This document shows positions 1 through 8,076 of a DNA stretch of 64,000 nucleotides, one piece after another. Both the position numbers and the translations under genes were made by a program. This stretch comes from Rossellomorea aquimaris TF-12 (GTDB taxonomy: Bacteria; Bacillota; Bacilli; Bacillales; Bacillaceae_B), in the NCBI RefSeq assembly GCF_001648555.1, contig NZ_LQXM01000029.1, positions 310,001 through 374,000 on the forward strand, given 5' to 3'. The notes below the pieces were generated by a model. It was not told where the DNA came from. It made no database searches and worked only from the letters and a program-made list of their open reading frames with translations. Position 1 is the stretch's first letter; every line of letters begins with the position of its first letter.

Positions 1-474
1 GAAAAGATATTATTAGAGTTACAGAGATACATAGAAAACAACATTTCCTTACACATTTATGAAATTCAAGAACAAGAAAAATTTCATTCAGAGGATATTT
101 ATTCGAGTGAATTGGAGGAGTTTATCAATAGCCGTCGTCAGTTAACCTTTTCTGAAATCTTACTAAAGATGATTGATGAAAAAGGGCATAGTGATACTGA
201 TATATACAAGAAAGCCAGAATTGACCGTCGCCATTTCTCTAAGATACGTTCTAATGCAAACTACCAAATTGGAAAACAAAAAGCGATTGCTCTGGCTCTA
301 GCCCTTGAACTAAGCAAAAAAGAAGCCGACTATCTTTTAGGATCTGCCGGCTTCTCTTTATCAGATAGTGAAACATTTGATTTAGTCATTCAATTTTGTA
401 TCGAAAAAAATATCTATGACTTAGATGATGTTAATCAAGCATTGGATTATTTTAGTTTAAAGACAATGTTTTAA
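1..474 (+). CDS. C-terminal HTH-like domain of a probable macro-domain protein (5' end outside window)
   Basis: The frame is open from base 1, so this is the 3' part of a longer gene; a TTG at 112 has no convincing ribosome-binding site and is probably internal. The last ~105 residues (FSEILLKMIDEKGHSD, then IDRRHFSKIRSN, IALALALELSKKEADYLL, FDLVIQFCIEKN) match the helical HTH-like tail that I know from macro-domain (ADP-ribose-binding) proteins of Firmicutes, where it follows the macro fold. The macro domain itself would lie outside the window, so that part is inference. It could instead be a stand-alone protein with only this tail. No neighbour helps assign a role. Confidence 0.6.
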   Translation, partial: EKILLELQRYIENNISLHIYEIQEQEKFHSEDIYSSELEEFINSRRQLTFSEILLKMIDEKGHSDTDIYKKARIDRRHFSKIRSNANYQIGKQKAIALALALELSKKEADYLLGSAGFSLSDSETFDLVIQFCIEKNIYDLDDVNQALDYFSLKTMF

Positions 475-561
475 CGTTAGATTTATATATTCAAAGCTAA
501 AAGTGTCTTTATATTTGCCTTAGAGCAGCCCCTTCTTTTGTTGATAAAAAGCGCTTTCTTA

Positions 562-1155
562 CTATGTATTTATTATAATATCAGCTTTACTTAATGGATT
601 AACATGGTCTAAGTAATAATTTTCTGCTTTCCAGTATCTATTTTTAAATTTTTCAATATTTTGTTTTGTTGTTTCAGCTTCTCGACTAAACCTCCTTTCT
701 CTAGAACAGTTCAGATAAACTACTGTATCGTAAATCTCTCTCCATTTTTCTCTTTGAAGAAAAACACCCTCAACAATAATCAAACCCTTCTTAGGTAAAG
801 TTACCTGACGAAATTCTTGTGATTCGGTTTTCTCATCATAAAAAGGAAGCTTTAATTGATTTTCTTTCCTTAGTTTTTTTAGCAGATTCATTTTTAGCCA
901 TTCAATGTCCCATTGTAATTGATAGTATTCGTACCACTCTTCGTGTCCAGTATGATATCTTTTTTCCCTTCCCACAATGTGATCATCTATATGAAAAATA
1001 TGAAATGGAATATTTTGTTTTTTGAGTATGTTACTAAATTGATTAACAAATGTGGTTTTTCCAGAACGGCTTAACCAGTCTATTCCTAATATATGCCTTT
1101 GTTCGCTTTTTTCAACCGCATTAATTAATTCTTTTAAATCTATACTGATTTCCAT
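562..1155 (-). CDS. Uridine-kinase-like P-loop nucleoside kinase
   Basis: 197 aa. A P-loop NTPase of the uridine kinase/AAA_18 type: the phosphate-binding loop is residues 24-35 (GIDWLSRSGKTT), followed by a substrate-side HIDDHIVGR segment at about 55-63 and a VEGVFL strand that resembles the Walker B-like strand of these kinases. The arginine-rich C-terminal lid (SRERRFSREAETT) fits. Such proteins phosphorylate nucleosides or similar hydroxyl substrates, but the substrate cannot be read from sequence. The usual GxSGSGKT is altered to LSRSGKT, keeping the GKT needed for ATP. The start is supported by GGGGAG upstream. Monocistronic, convergent with the upstream plus-strand gene. Confidence 0.72.
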   Translation of the reverse strand: MEISIDLKELINAVEKSEQRHILGIDWLSRSGKTTFVNQFSNILKKQNIPFHIFHIDDHIVGREKRYHTGHEEWYEYYQLQWDIEWLKMNLLKKLRKENQLKLPFYDEKTESQEFRQVTLPKKGLIIVEGVFLQREKWREIYDTVVYLNCSRERRFSREAETTKQNIEKFKNRYWKAENYYLDHVNPLSKADIIINT

Positions 1156-1344
1156 TCTACTCTCCCCTAATTTAAAGTGTTTTTATTGCTCCACACTCCA
1201 TAAGTTAATGGACCTCAACTGTCTTCATTGTATCAAATCCAAAATATCCCAAATAGAAAATTATTGTTTTAAGAGTAAATAAAGCAGATTACTCCCACAA
1301 TAAGGAGGCTTCACGTATTCACTACATAAAAAGGAGATGATCTA

Positions 1345-1992
1345 TTGAAATTATCTTTAATTAAATTAACAATAATGCTTCTATCCCTTTCATTGATATT
1401 CTCAACAACTGAAGTTGCGGCAAAAGAACATGAAAGCAATCCAGATCTTTGTAAAAGCAAGTCTATGGTACAACTAAAAGGTGATTTAAGAAAATTGTGG
1501 ATTGACCATACAATTTGGACTAGAAATTACATCGTAAGTGCAATAGCCGAGTTAGAAGACACTGATGAAGTACTAGCAAGATTATTGAAAAACCAGGAGG
1601 ATATAGGGAATGCTATAAAACCGTTTTATGGAGAAGATGCTGGAAACAAGTTGGCGGATTTGTTAACAGACCACATACTTATTGCAGGGAAAATAGTTGA
1701 AGCAGCTAAAAGCGATAATCAGGCTGAATTAAAAAATTATAATTCTGATTGGTATCGCAACGCAGATGACATTGCCCATTTTCTTAGCAATGCAAATCCA
1801 AACTGGTCAAATAAACAATTAACAGATTTATTATATATGCATTTAAAGTTGGTTACTGAGGATGTTGTAGCAAGATTGAAAAAGGATTGGGAAGCAGATA
1901 TTATTGCCTTTGATAAAGGTGAAGCTCATATTATTGAGATTGCTGACGTACTTACAGATGGAATTATCAAACAATTCCCAAATCAATTTTAA
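1345..1992 (+). CDS. Secreted helical protein of unknown function with internal duplication
   Basis: 215 aa from a TTG start; AAGGAGATGA lies 5-14 bp upstream and decides that start. Residues 1-26 are a signal peptide (basic MKLSLIK, hydrophobic core, cleavage near VAAKE), so the protein is exported. The mature part looks all-helical and internally repeated: LRKLWIDHTIWTRNYIVSAI with a following LLKNQEDIGNAIKPFYG is echoed by a second half containing LLYMHLKLVTEDVVARLKKD and AHIIEIADVLTDGI. The repeated DH/MH plus hydrophobic helices suggests a four-helix bundle. I recognise it as a conserved Bacillus exported protein but know no function; database names such as glycosyltransferase for relatives are not supported by any motif. 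Confidence 0.7.
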   Translation: MKLSLIKLTIMLLSLSLIFSTTEVAAKEHESNPDLCKSKSMVQLKGDLRKLWIDHTIWTRNYIVSAIAELEDTDEVLARLLKNQEDIGNAIKPFYGEDAGNKLADLLTDHILIAGKIVEAAKSDNQAELKNYNSDWYRNADDIAHFLSNANPNWSNKQLTDLLYMHLKLVTEDVVARLKKDWEADIIAFDKGEAHIIEIADVLTDGIIKQFPNQF

Positions 1993-2055
1993 GAAGGTAT
2001 AAATATAATTATATACTTTGACTAAACAATAATTCTCCTCATGGAAATCAAATAA

Positions 2056-2085
2056 AAAGCTCAGAGATTCTAATCTCTGAGCTTT
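2056..2085. terminator. Bidirectional intrinsic terminator
   Basis: A 12-bp perfect stem AAAGCTCAGAGA / TCTCTGAGCTTT lies between the convergent secreted-protein gene (ends 1992) and the OYE gene (ends 2090), with A/T-rich flanks on both sides. Confidence 0.85.
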
Positions 2086-2089
2086 AAAA

Positions 2090-3193
2090 CTAATATAATT
2101 TTTGAAGGGATTCTTTATCAAAAGGTAATAAATCATTCGCTTTACCTTCTCGCACTTTTTTGACCCACTCAGGATCCATTAGTAAAGAACGACCGATGGC
2201 AACCAAGTCGAACTCTTCATTATCGACCTTTTCAATTAATCCATCCAAACTAGTTGTGTTGGCGCCAGAGAAACTTGTGAACTCTCCATCTAGTCCAACA
2301 GATCCAACAGATATGACAGGCTTACCTGTTAACCTCTTTGTCCAGCCTGCGAGATTTAAATCAGAACCTTTAAATTCAGGCTCCCAAAACCGACGTGTAG
2401 AACAATGGAAAATATCTACTCCAGCATTTACTAGAGGCTTTAATAAAAGCTCCAATTCTTCAGGTGTATTAGCAAGTTTAGCCTGGAAATCATTCATTTT
2501 CCACTGAGAAAATCGGAAAATAATAGGGAAATCGGGCCCAACTTCCCTTCTGCAAGCTTTCACCACTTCAACAGCAAATTGTGTTCTGCCTACGATATCC
2601 CCACCGTACTTATCTGTACGTTTATTCGTGTTTTCCCAGAAAAATTGATCGATTAAGTAACCATGTGCCCCGTGGATTTCAATTGCATCAAAGCCAATAC
2701 GCTTTGCATCTGCTGCCCCTTGAGCGTATGCTTCTACCATTTTATTTATCTCATTCTGAGACATTGGTTCACTTACTTTATCACCTGACAAATTAAGGCC
2801 TGATGGTCCTACAGGTAATGCATCCTCATTTGGGAGATCTCCTTTTTTACGGGTCGTCCCAACATGCCAAAGCTGAGGTGCTATTTTACCGCCGACTTTA
2901 TGAACTTCATTTACTACATTAGACCAGCCATTTAATGCTTCTTTCCCAAAGAAAACTGGAATGCTAGCACCTGAAACGGATGCCGGATGATTAATTCCTG
3001 TACCTTCTGTAATAATTAAGCCTACACCATTTTCAGCTCTTCGACGGTAATACGCTGCTACATCTTCTCCAGGTACTCCCTCTGGTGAAAATCCTCGTGT
3101 CATTGGCGCCATTACTGTACGATTAGACAAGCTTATCTTTTGTGTGGTGAATGGTTGAAATAATGGTTTTGTAGATAGATTTGTATTATTCAT
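2090..3193 (-). CDS. NADH:flavin oxidoreductase, old yellow enzyme family
   Basis: 367 aa, a full-length FMN-dependent ene-reductase of the OYE family, cytosolic. Visible hallmarks: N-terminal NRTVMAPMTR (about 24-33), APQLWHVG (105-112), and the active-site segment EIHGAHGYLIDQFF (172-185), where H174 and H177 would bind the enone oxygen; TDKYGG follows. The C-terminal FMN phosphate region VAIGRSLLMDP is present. It would reduce activated alkenes with NAD(P)H through FMN. The physiological substrate is not identifiable; these enzymes often respond to electrophile or oxidative stress. Single gene with its own terminator; the start has a GGAGG-type site (GAGGAGG) just upstream. Confidence 0.92.
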   Translation of the reverse strand: MNNTNLSTKPLFQPFTTQKISLSNRTVMAPMTRGFSPEGVPGEDVAAYYRRRAENGVGLIITEGTGINHPASVSGASIPVFFGKEALNGWSNVVNEVHKVGGKIAPQLWHVGTTRKKGDLPNEDALPVGPSGLNLSGDKVSEPMSQNEINKMVEAYAQGAADAKRIGFDAIEIHGAHGYLIDQFFWENTNKRTDKYGGDIVGRTQFAVEVVKACRREVGPDFPIIFRFSQWKMNDFQAKLANTPEELELLLKPLVNAGVDIFHCSTRRFWEPEFKGSDLNLAGWTKRLTGKPVISVGSVGLDGEFTSFSGANTTSLDGLIEKVDNEEFDLVAIGRSLLMDPEWVKKVREGKANDLLPFDKESLQKLY

Positions 3194-3298
3194 TTTTAAA
3201 CCTCCTCTTTTCTAAATGCTAGCGTTATTATTTCAAACTGCATCAAAAAAGAAAAGAAATCTGTTTGAGCGTTGTTGATAGTTCATATGATTCAATAG

Positions 3299-3658
3299 TT
3301 AGATGAAGTCTAACTCAGTAACTGTTTTCGAGTCCACTTTATCCCCTGTATTTATGGTGGTCTTTGGTTCAAATAAAAGCACATGAACCTCCTCCTTGGC
3401 AACTGGTTTATGCTCTATCCCCTTTGGAATGATAGTGAATTCCCCTTCCTCTAAGAAAAGGTCTCTGTCTCTGAATTTAATAAGTAAGCTGCCTTTGACG
3501 ACAAGAAACATCTCATCTTCCTGTTCATGTTGATGCCAGACAAACTCCCCTTTTAATTTCACTAGTTTGACATGTGACTCATTCACTTCACCCACAACTT
3601 TTGGACTCCAGTACTCGTTAAACTGGGAGAACTTTTCATTAATATTCACTTTTCCCAT
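3299..3658 (-). CDS. Small cupin-domain protein
   Basis: 119 aa if the ATG at 3658 is used (AGAGGT spaced about 9 bp), rather than an upstream ATG at 3676 with no site. A single conserved cupin barrel: VWHQHEQEDEMFLVVKG gives the metal ligands H, H, E, and IPKGIEHKP gives the last His. It should bind a divalent metal in the cytosol. The substrate is unknown; many close relatives are annotated only as cupin. It is followed 30 bp upstream by the MazG-like gene, with which it may be co-transcribed. Confidence 0.8.
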   Translation of the reverse strand: MGKVNINEKFSQFNEYWSPKVVGEVNESHVKLVKLKGEFVWHQHEQEDEMFLVVKGSLLIKFRDRDLFLEEGEFTIIPKGIEHKPVAKEEVHVLLFEPKTTINTGDKVDSKTVTELDFI

Positions 3659-3688
3659 ATTAATTCTACCTCTCATACCAAATATTCT

Positions 3689-4012
3689 TCAATCTTCAAC
3701 CTCTATAAGAAAGATTTTTTTCTGAAACCCTCCTCTATTTTCAGCCTTTTTTTTTCGTACTCTTTCTACTTCCTCTATTGAACTACCGTGTGTGGCAGCA
3801 AGTGCATTCATGACTTCTAATAAATCAGCTAATTCTTCTATTGCATCTTGCTTCTTACCTGCTTTACAGTATTCCTTTAACTCTTCAAATCCTTTTTCTT
3901 TTAGAAATTGTATGTATTCCTTCTCACTTAGTATCCTAGTCGTAAATCTCATACCCGTTTTATCAATAATAGACGGGATATTGTCACGAACTAATTTATT
4001 GTAGGCAGTCAT
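3689..4012 (-). CDS. MazG-like / phosphoribosyl-ATP pyrophosphohydrolase-like protein
   Basis: 107 aa. The opening KLVRDNIPSII and the acidic helices GFEELKEY (42-48) and AIEELADLLEVMNAL (57-71) match the EExxE / ExxD magnesium-binding pattern of the all-alpha NTP pyrophosphatase superfamily (the COG4997 group). Such enzymes hydrolyse nucleoside triphosphates, often non-canonical ones, to monophosphate plus pyrophosphate. Full length for this small group. AAAGGAGG sits correctly before the ATG. Probably co-transcribed with the cupin gene 30 bp downstream. Confidence 0.82.
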   Translation of the reverse strand: MTAYNKLVRDNIPSIIDKTGMRFTTRILSEKEYIQFLKEKGFEELKEYCKAGKKQDAIEELADLLEVMNALAATHGSSIEEVERVRKKKAENRGGFQKKIFLIEVED

Positions 4013-4082
4013 GTATGAATCCTCCTTTTTGTAGGATGTATATCATTTAGTTTAGCACCTATTTTCATTTTCACAAAAAAAT

Positions 4083-4103
4083 AGAGTGCACAACATGCAC
4101 TCT
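4083..4103 (-). terminator. Intrinsic terminator after the DUF4145 gene
   Basis: 8-bp stem AGAGTGCA/TGCACTCT with a 5-nt loop and a T-run when read on the minus strand, 21 bp beyond the stop at 4125. Confidence 0.8.
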
Positions 4104-4124
4104 TGACCAAGCCTAGTAATCTAT

Positions 4125-4814
4125 TTAATATTTCTTCTCAATTCTTTCATGTAACGAATCAATTCTTTCTGGTAGCACAAATAAGTATTCAATAAGACCT
4201 TCTAACAACTCCATGATCAATCCGGCTGTTTCATCATCAATTTCACGTTCGAGTTCAAGCATTTTGTAAAATTGACTGTCAGGATGTACAAGGTGGCTAA
4301 GAACCTGAATGGGTTTCGATAGATCAACATTTTTTGGAAGATGTTCAAATTGCTCCGCTAAAGTCTGCCCATTCATTTTGTCCCCATTGAAATTTTTCAA
4401 GACACTTTCTAGTACTCTTTTTGCCATAACAGCTGTGGCAGAATGGTCTTTTGATTGACTCACATTTAAGGCAGATCGATAGGATCGAACGAGGTCTTGA
4501 GGTATACGTTTCTTTCCCTGAATTTCATCTAATGGCCCGTTTGTTGCTAATGGATCATAAATGTATACCCTTGGTTCATCCCCGTTATTGATAGAATCAT
4601 CATTAAGCATAATGACAAAAACGGATGGTTTCTTACATAAAGAACATGAACCTTCTGCAAATAGTCCTGTTTTATTCACTTGATAAAAATTGGCCTTCAA
4701 CAAAAATTCTCCTGATTTGGAGCAACTTGGACACTGACTTTTAATTTTTTTTGGCACTTTTAAATAACCATACTGAATATGTGATAGTACAGATCCTGGC
4801 ACGATTTCTCTCAT
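4125..4814 (-). CDS. DUF4145 domain protein with N-terminal zinc ribbon
   Basis: 229 aa. Two Cys pairs, CPSC (28-31) and CSLC (57-60), form a probable zinc ribbon; the C-terminal half (about 115-205: LVRSYRSALNV, AVMAKRVLESVLKNF, LSHLVHPDSQ) has the helical DUF4145 pattern, a domain frequently attached to restriction and defence proteins but also found alone. Here it stands alone with no nuclease neighbours, so a defence role is not supported by context. Start decided by TTAGGAGG. Flanked by its own terminator. Confidence 0.7.
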   Translation of the reverse strand: MREIVPGSVLSHIQYGYLKVPKKIKSQCPSCSKSGEFLLKANFYQVNKTGLFAEGSCSLCKKPSVFVIMLNDDSINNGDEPRVYIYDPLATNGPLDEIQGKKRIPQDLVRSYRSALNVSQSKDHSATAVMAKRVLESVLKNFNGDKMNGQTLAEQFEHLPKNVDLSKPIQVLSHLVHPDSQFYKMLELEREIDDETAGLIMELLEGLIEYLFVLPERIDSLHERIEKKY

Positions 4815-5074
4815 TTGAACCTCCTAAAATCGTCTACTTTCATACCAAAATTATACCTTTACTAGAAACCATTACAAGGTAAAATTTATGGAAATAATTA
4901 AAAGTAATAGGGGTATTTCGAATGATTTCGAGGAAAATTGATTGTATCAAAGTGTTCGAATAACAATGAAGATAGGAGTATATCTTTTTCATCACTTGTA
5001 AATAATCTATTTTTGTTGGAGGATTATAAGTACTATTTTGAACAATTAAAAACAAGTATAAGGAGCTTCATCAT

Positions 5075-5581
5075 ATGAATATAATAGAAACAAATCGATT
5101 AATTCTTCGCTGGGTAGAGGTAAGCGACGCTGCATATATTCTCAAACTTTTAAATGAACCCGGTTGGATCCAATTCATAGGTGACAAAGGTATTAGAACT
5201 TTGGATGATGCAAGGAGCTACATTACTTCAGGGCCACGAACTATGTATAAAAAAATAGGATTTGGTCTTTTTTTAACTGAGCTGAAAGAAGACCATACGC
5301 CAATCGGATTGTGTGGATTAATAAAACGAGAAGGTCTTGAGGACGTGGATATTGGCTTTGCTTTTTCTGAAGATTATCATGGGCAGGGATATGCTTTGGA
5401 AGCAGCACAAGGTACGATGAAATTCGCTAAAGAATTAGGTCTAAAAAAAGTTGTAGCGATAACCTCGCATAATAATCATTCTTCCTCTAAATTGCTTGAG
5501 AAGATTGGAATGAAGTTTGAAGGTTTCATATCCTTGCCTGGAGATTCTGAAGAATTGAAGTATTATAAGTTACACTTTTAA
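5075..5581 (+). CDS. GNAT family N-acetyltransferase (RimJ/RimL-like)
   Basis: 168 aa. Typical RimJ/RimL-type GNAT: N-terminal TNRLILRWVEVSDAAYI, beta-4 DIGFAFSEDYHGQGYALEA (about 92-110) containing the acetyl-CoA pyrophosphate loop (Q/R-x-x-G-x-G/A) as HGQGYA, and C-terminal NNHSSSKLLEKIGMKFEG. It would transfer acetyl from acetyl-CoA to an amine; the acceptor (protein N-terminus or small molecule) is unknown. AAGGAG upstream of ATG. Single gene, opposite in direction to its neighbours. Confidence 0.85.
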   Translation: MNIIETNRLILRWVEVSDAAYILKLLNEPGWIQFIGDKGIRTLDDARSYITSGPRTMYKKIGFGLFLTELKEDHTPIGLCGLIKREGLEDVDIGFAFSEDYHGQGYALEAAQGTMKFAKELGLKKVVAITSHNNHSSSKLLEKIGMKFEGFISLPGDSEELKYYKLHF

Positions 5582-5768
5582 AAGGTGTGTATTTAATGTA
5601 TGTGAAAACTTTATTAAGTTCCCTACATATAGCTCTAACTCGTAAATACTTTTATGAATTCACTTCTTCTTTAATATCGGATTAGCGTTTGATCCGGTTC
5701 TACTAAGGTACCTCTTCTAATAAGTATAACTATAAACTTTTGTTGGTCTATACTTAGGAGGTACTCTA

Positions 5769-6185
5769 GTGAACACAATCATCAATACTATTAAGCTAAA
5801 TGAAGTCATAGAATATGAAGATCTGTTTCAAAAGAATGATACTTCGCTAAAAGCAGGACAAGTTACAAAGATTATTTATTGGATTAATTTAGACAAGAAA
5901 TTCATTACCTACGATATTCAATGTGGTGACAAAAAGTATGTAAATATTGATGATGAACCTACTCCAGCAGCAATTAAAAGAGTTGATACTCCAGTTGTAA
6001 GGTTATTTGAATTATATGAGAAAGTTGAAATTGAAGTTGCCGGTATCAAGAGACCCGGGATTATAGAAGGTATAGTTTATGAATGGGAGGGTAAACAGCA
6101 CAAGGTAACATATGGTGTAACAGATCAGACCAATACTACACATTACGGGATTCTTGAGAAGCAATTATTGAAATGGAATCAATAA
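5769..6185 (+). CDS. Conserved-looking hypothetical protein, 138 aa
   Basis: 138 aa from a GTG start with AGGAGGT directly upstream, which supports real translation. No recognised motif, signal or membrane segment. The middle (GQVTKIIYWINLDKKFITYD) and the end (VEIEVAGIKRPGIIEGIVYEW) have alternating hydrophobic residues that suggest two small beta-rich (SH3- or KOW-like) barrels. Acidic, probably cytosolic. Ends at a strong shared terminator with the GIY-YIG gene. I do not know its function. Confidence 0.6.
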   Translation: MNTIINTIKLNEVIEYEDLFQKNDTSLKAGQVTKIIYWINLDKKFITYDIQCGDKKYVNIDDEPTPAAIKRVDTPVVRLFELYEKVEIEVAGIKRPGIIEGIVYEWEGKQHKVTYGVTDQTNTTHYGILEKQLLKWNQ

Positions 6186-6227
6186 AAAAGGTGGCAGCTT
6201 CTATTTCATGAAGCACCACCCTTTTTC
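6185..6227. terminator. Bidirectional intrinsic terminator
   Basis: AAAAAGGTGGCA ... and its complement ending in a CCACCCTTTTT form a long hairpin with an inner GCTTC/GAAGC stem, between convergent genes ending at 6185 and 6229. Confidence 0.85.
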
Positions 6228-6228
6228 A

Positions 6229-6603
6229 TTATTTATAAAACACTTTATCCACATTATATTTCGCTTGAAGCTCATTGATCATATATGTTTCGTATATTTC
6301 ACGTTCCATAGCATCATCAACAATGCTAACGTCGATACGATAAACTTCATCACGATGATTCTTGATCGGTGAAACTGTATCTTCAAGATGCTTTTTCACT
6401 CGTTGTCTTAACTTTCTTGCTTTACCCACGAAAAGAAGCTCATCATTGATATTATAGAACAAGATCATGCCACCCTTGTCTCTAGGAATCTTGTGAAGAT
6501 CGATGAATCCTTCGATGGATTTGATTTTTGGTTCTTCTGAATCATGTGCTTGTTTTCTCTCTGTAATGGAGATATCCGCATTAGGGATTGTAATTTTTAT
6601 CAT
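6229..6603 (-). CDS. GIY-YIG nuclease family protein (UvrC-N-terminal / YurQ-like)
   Basis: 124 aa. After a ~40-residue N-terminal extension, residues 45-124 form a GIY-YIG-like domain closest to the UvrC N-terminus: GGMILFYNINDELLFVGKAR (GIY strand degenerate, YIG as FVG), RKLRQRVKKHL supplying the Arg, and EREIYETYMINELQAKYN supplying the metal-binding Glu and Asn. Stand-alone versions such as B. subtilis YurQ have unclear roles; a nuclease activity is inferred from the family. Leading residues of the GIY motif are substituted, so activity may be altered. Single gene. Confidence 0.75.
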   Translation of the reverse strand: MIKITIPNADISITERKQAHDSEEPKIKSIEGFIDLHKIPRDKGGMILFYNINDELLFVGKARKLRQRVKKHLEDTVSPIKNHRDEVYRIDVSIVDDAMEREIYETYMINELQAKYNVDKVFYK

Positions 6604-6741
6604 GAATAGTCACGTCCTTTTTATGCTATAAAAAATAATGGTATCATATGTTAGGTACAATTACTATCATTCTTATTATTTGTAAAGAGTATTCTCCATT
6701 ATTCTCAATTTGATTTCTTATTTCACCTAACATTTATTTCA

Positions 6742-8016
6742 TTATGAAATAGACCTTTCATGGTATAACTCCAATACCCTCTCAACAATCGTTTCAGCCA
6801 TGTTCTCTTCCGGAGGCATCCATAGACTTGTAATGGGACCATAAACCACCGGGTTCAACTCTACCTCATATCCACCTAAGGGATAAGCCTCTTTCGTAGG
6901 CAAATAGCCTAGATATCCATTTGTGAAGCCTCCAAAAAAAGCAAGTTGGCTATGTAGTCTGCCTTGAATTTCTAATGCTGTTTCGGAAAAAGGCTCCATT
7001 GGAATTCCTGAGAATACACCTTCATTTAATTGAAGTAATTGAATTTCTAAATCAATATTACAATTCTTTTCGTTTCTTCTATGTTTATCCATAAGAGTAG
7101 CTGCCCACTTATCAGTGTTCACTCCCCATTGTTCTTGTGCAAGTCGTGCCATCGCTTTAATATCTTTAGGATTTGGAATTTGTTTTAACTCCAAAGGAAT
7201 TGTAGTAGATTTCATTTTTAATGTAAAAATGGATTCATATGTTAAATACGGTATCATGGTGATAACACTATTACTTAGCAAAGTGGCCATTTTTTGCAGT
7301 GCTTTCTCCGAGCCGCGATACCTTGCATTTACGTTTCCAGAAGCCCCTTGAATGATGGCGACGGGACAGTTAAACTTATGTTCAAGAATCTCCCTGGCTC
7401 GTCCAGGATAGTCTGCTGATAAACGATCACTATCTCCTTTTAAAACATTTGGATGGGCTGTGCAAAACACAATGATCCCTTGCATATTCCCCTTTGAAGG
7501 ATGTTTCATTCCTAACACACCAATCCGGTTATCCACTACTCCATTTTCGTTTGTGCCCATAATAACTTTTCCACTAGAAGATATTTCTCGTCTATTAACC
7601 CCAATTTGACCATGTGTAACATCCCACCCAATCCCAGATGAGTCCATGTTTTCACTGGCTTTAACAGCCGCTTTGACAGTATTTTTAATTAGACTCTCTT
7701 TATAGGATACAACGACTTGACTGTTATTTGCGGTGGCAGGACCAGAATGGGTATGTGTGTAAGTAACCATTATATGTTCTAGTGGAAGCTTTAATTTCTC
7801 TCGAATTTGATTGCGAATGTTCAGCGTATCTTCTATTAATAATCCAATATTATCTATACTTACTAGCACAGTCTTTGTTTCATTGCTTTCGAATACAAAC
7901 ACTGTTGTATATATCTTCTCTTCAATGTTCTGTATGCCCGAAGGTCTATGGTATCCAATAAAGTCGATACCAAGGGGTGGTGTGATATCGAGTTTACACA
8001 CTCCTACTTTACTCAT
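6742..8016 (-). CDS. Neutral/alkaline ceramidase N-terminal-domain protein
   Basis: 424 aa with the ATG at 8016 (TTGGAG upstream); an in-frame ATG at 8031 is less likely. The opening VGVCKLDITPPLGIDFIGY, the histidine cluster YTHTHSGPAT at about 87-96, and a later FCTAHPNVL give the zinc ligands of the neutral/alkaline non-lysosomal ceramidase fold. GxSGN-like GASGNVNARYRG supplies the expected nucleophile region. No signal peptide, so unlike secreted bacterial ceramidases it looks cytosolic, and it lacks the C-terminal Ig-like domain; the natural substrate may be a different amide. 60 bp from the downstream end of the serine hydrolase gene, same strand. Confidence 0.78.
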   Translation of the reverse strand: MSKVGVCKLDITPPLGIDFIGYHRPSGIQNIEEKIYTTVFVFESNETKTVLVSIDNIGLLIEDTLNIRNQIREKLKLPLEHIMVTYTHTHSGPATANNSQVVVSYKESLIKNTVKAAVKASENMDSSGIGWDVTHGQIGVNRREISSSGKVIMGTNENGVVDNRIGVLGMKHPSKGNMQGIIVFCTAHPNVLKGDSDRLSADYPGRAREILEHKFNCPVAIIQGASGNVNARYRGSEKALQKMATLLSNSVITMIPYLTYESIFTLKMKSTTIPLELKQIPNPKDIKAMARLAQEQWGVNTDKWAATLMDKHRRNEKNCNIDLEIQLLQLNEGVFSGIPMEPFSETALEIQGRLHSQLAFFGGFTNGYLGYLPTKEAYPLGGYEVELNPVVYGPITSLWMPPEENMAETIVERVLELYHERSIS

Positions 8017-8076
8017 AATGAACAACTCCAATTATTAATGTCTTTCTGGATATTTTTAACCTCCTAATCAAAGCAT

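Noticed and set aside
4840-5055. 71-codon leftward ORF upstream of a GNAT gene
   Set aside because: No ribosome site, AT-rich, no domain; lies in the promoter gap of two divergent genes.
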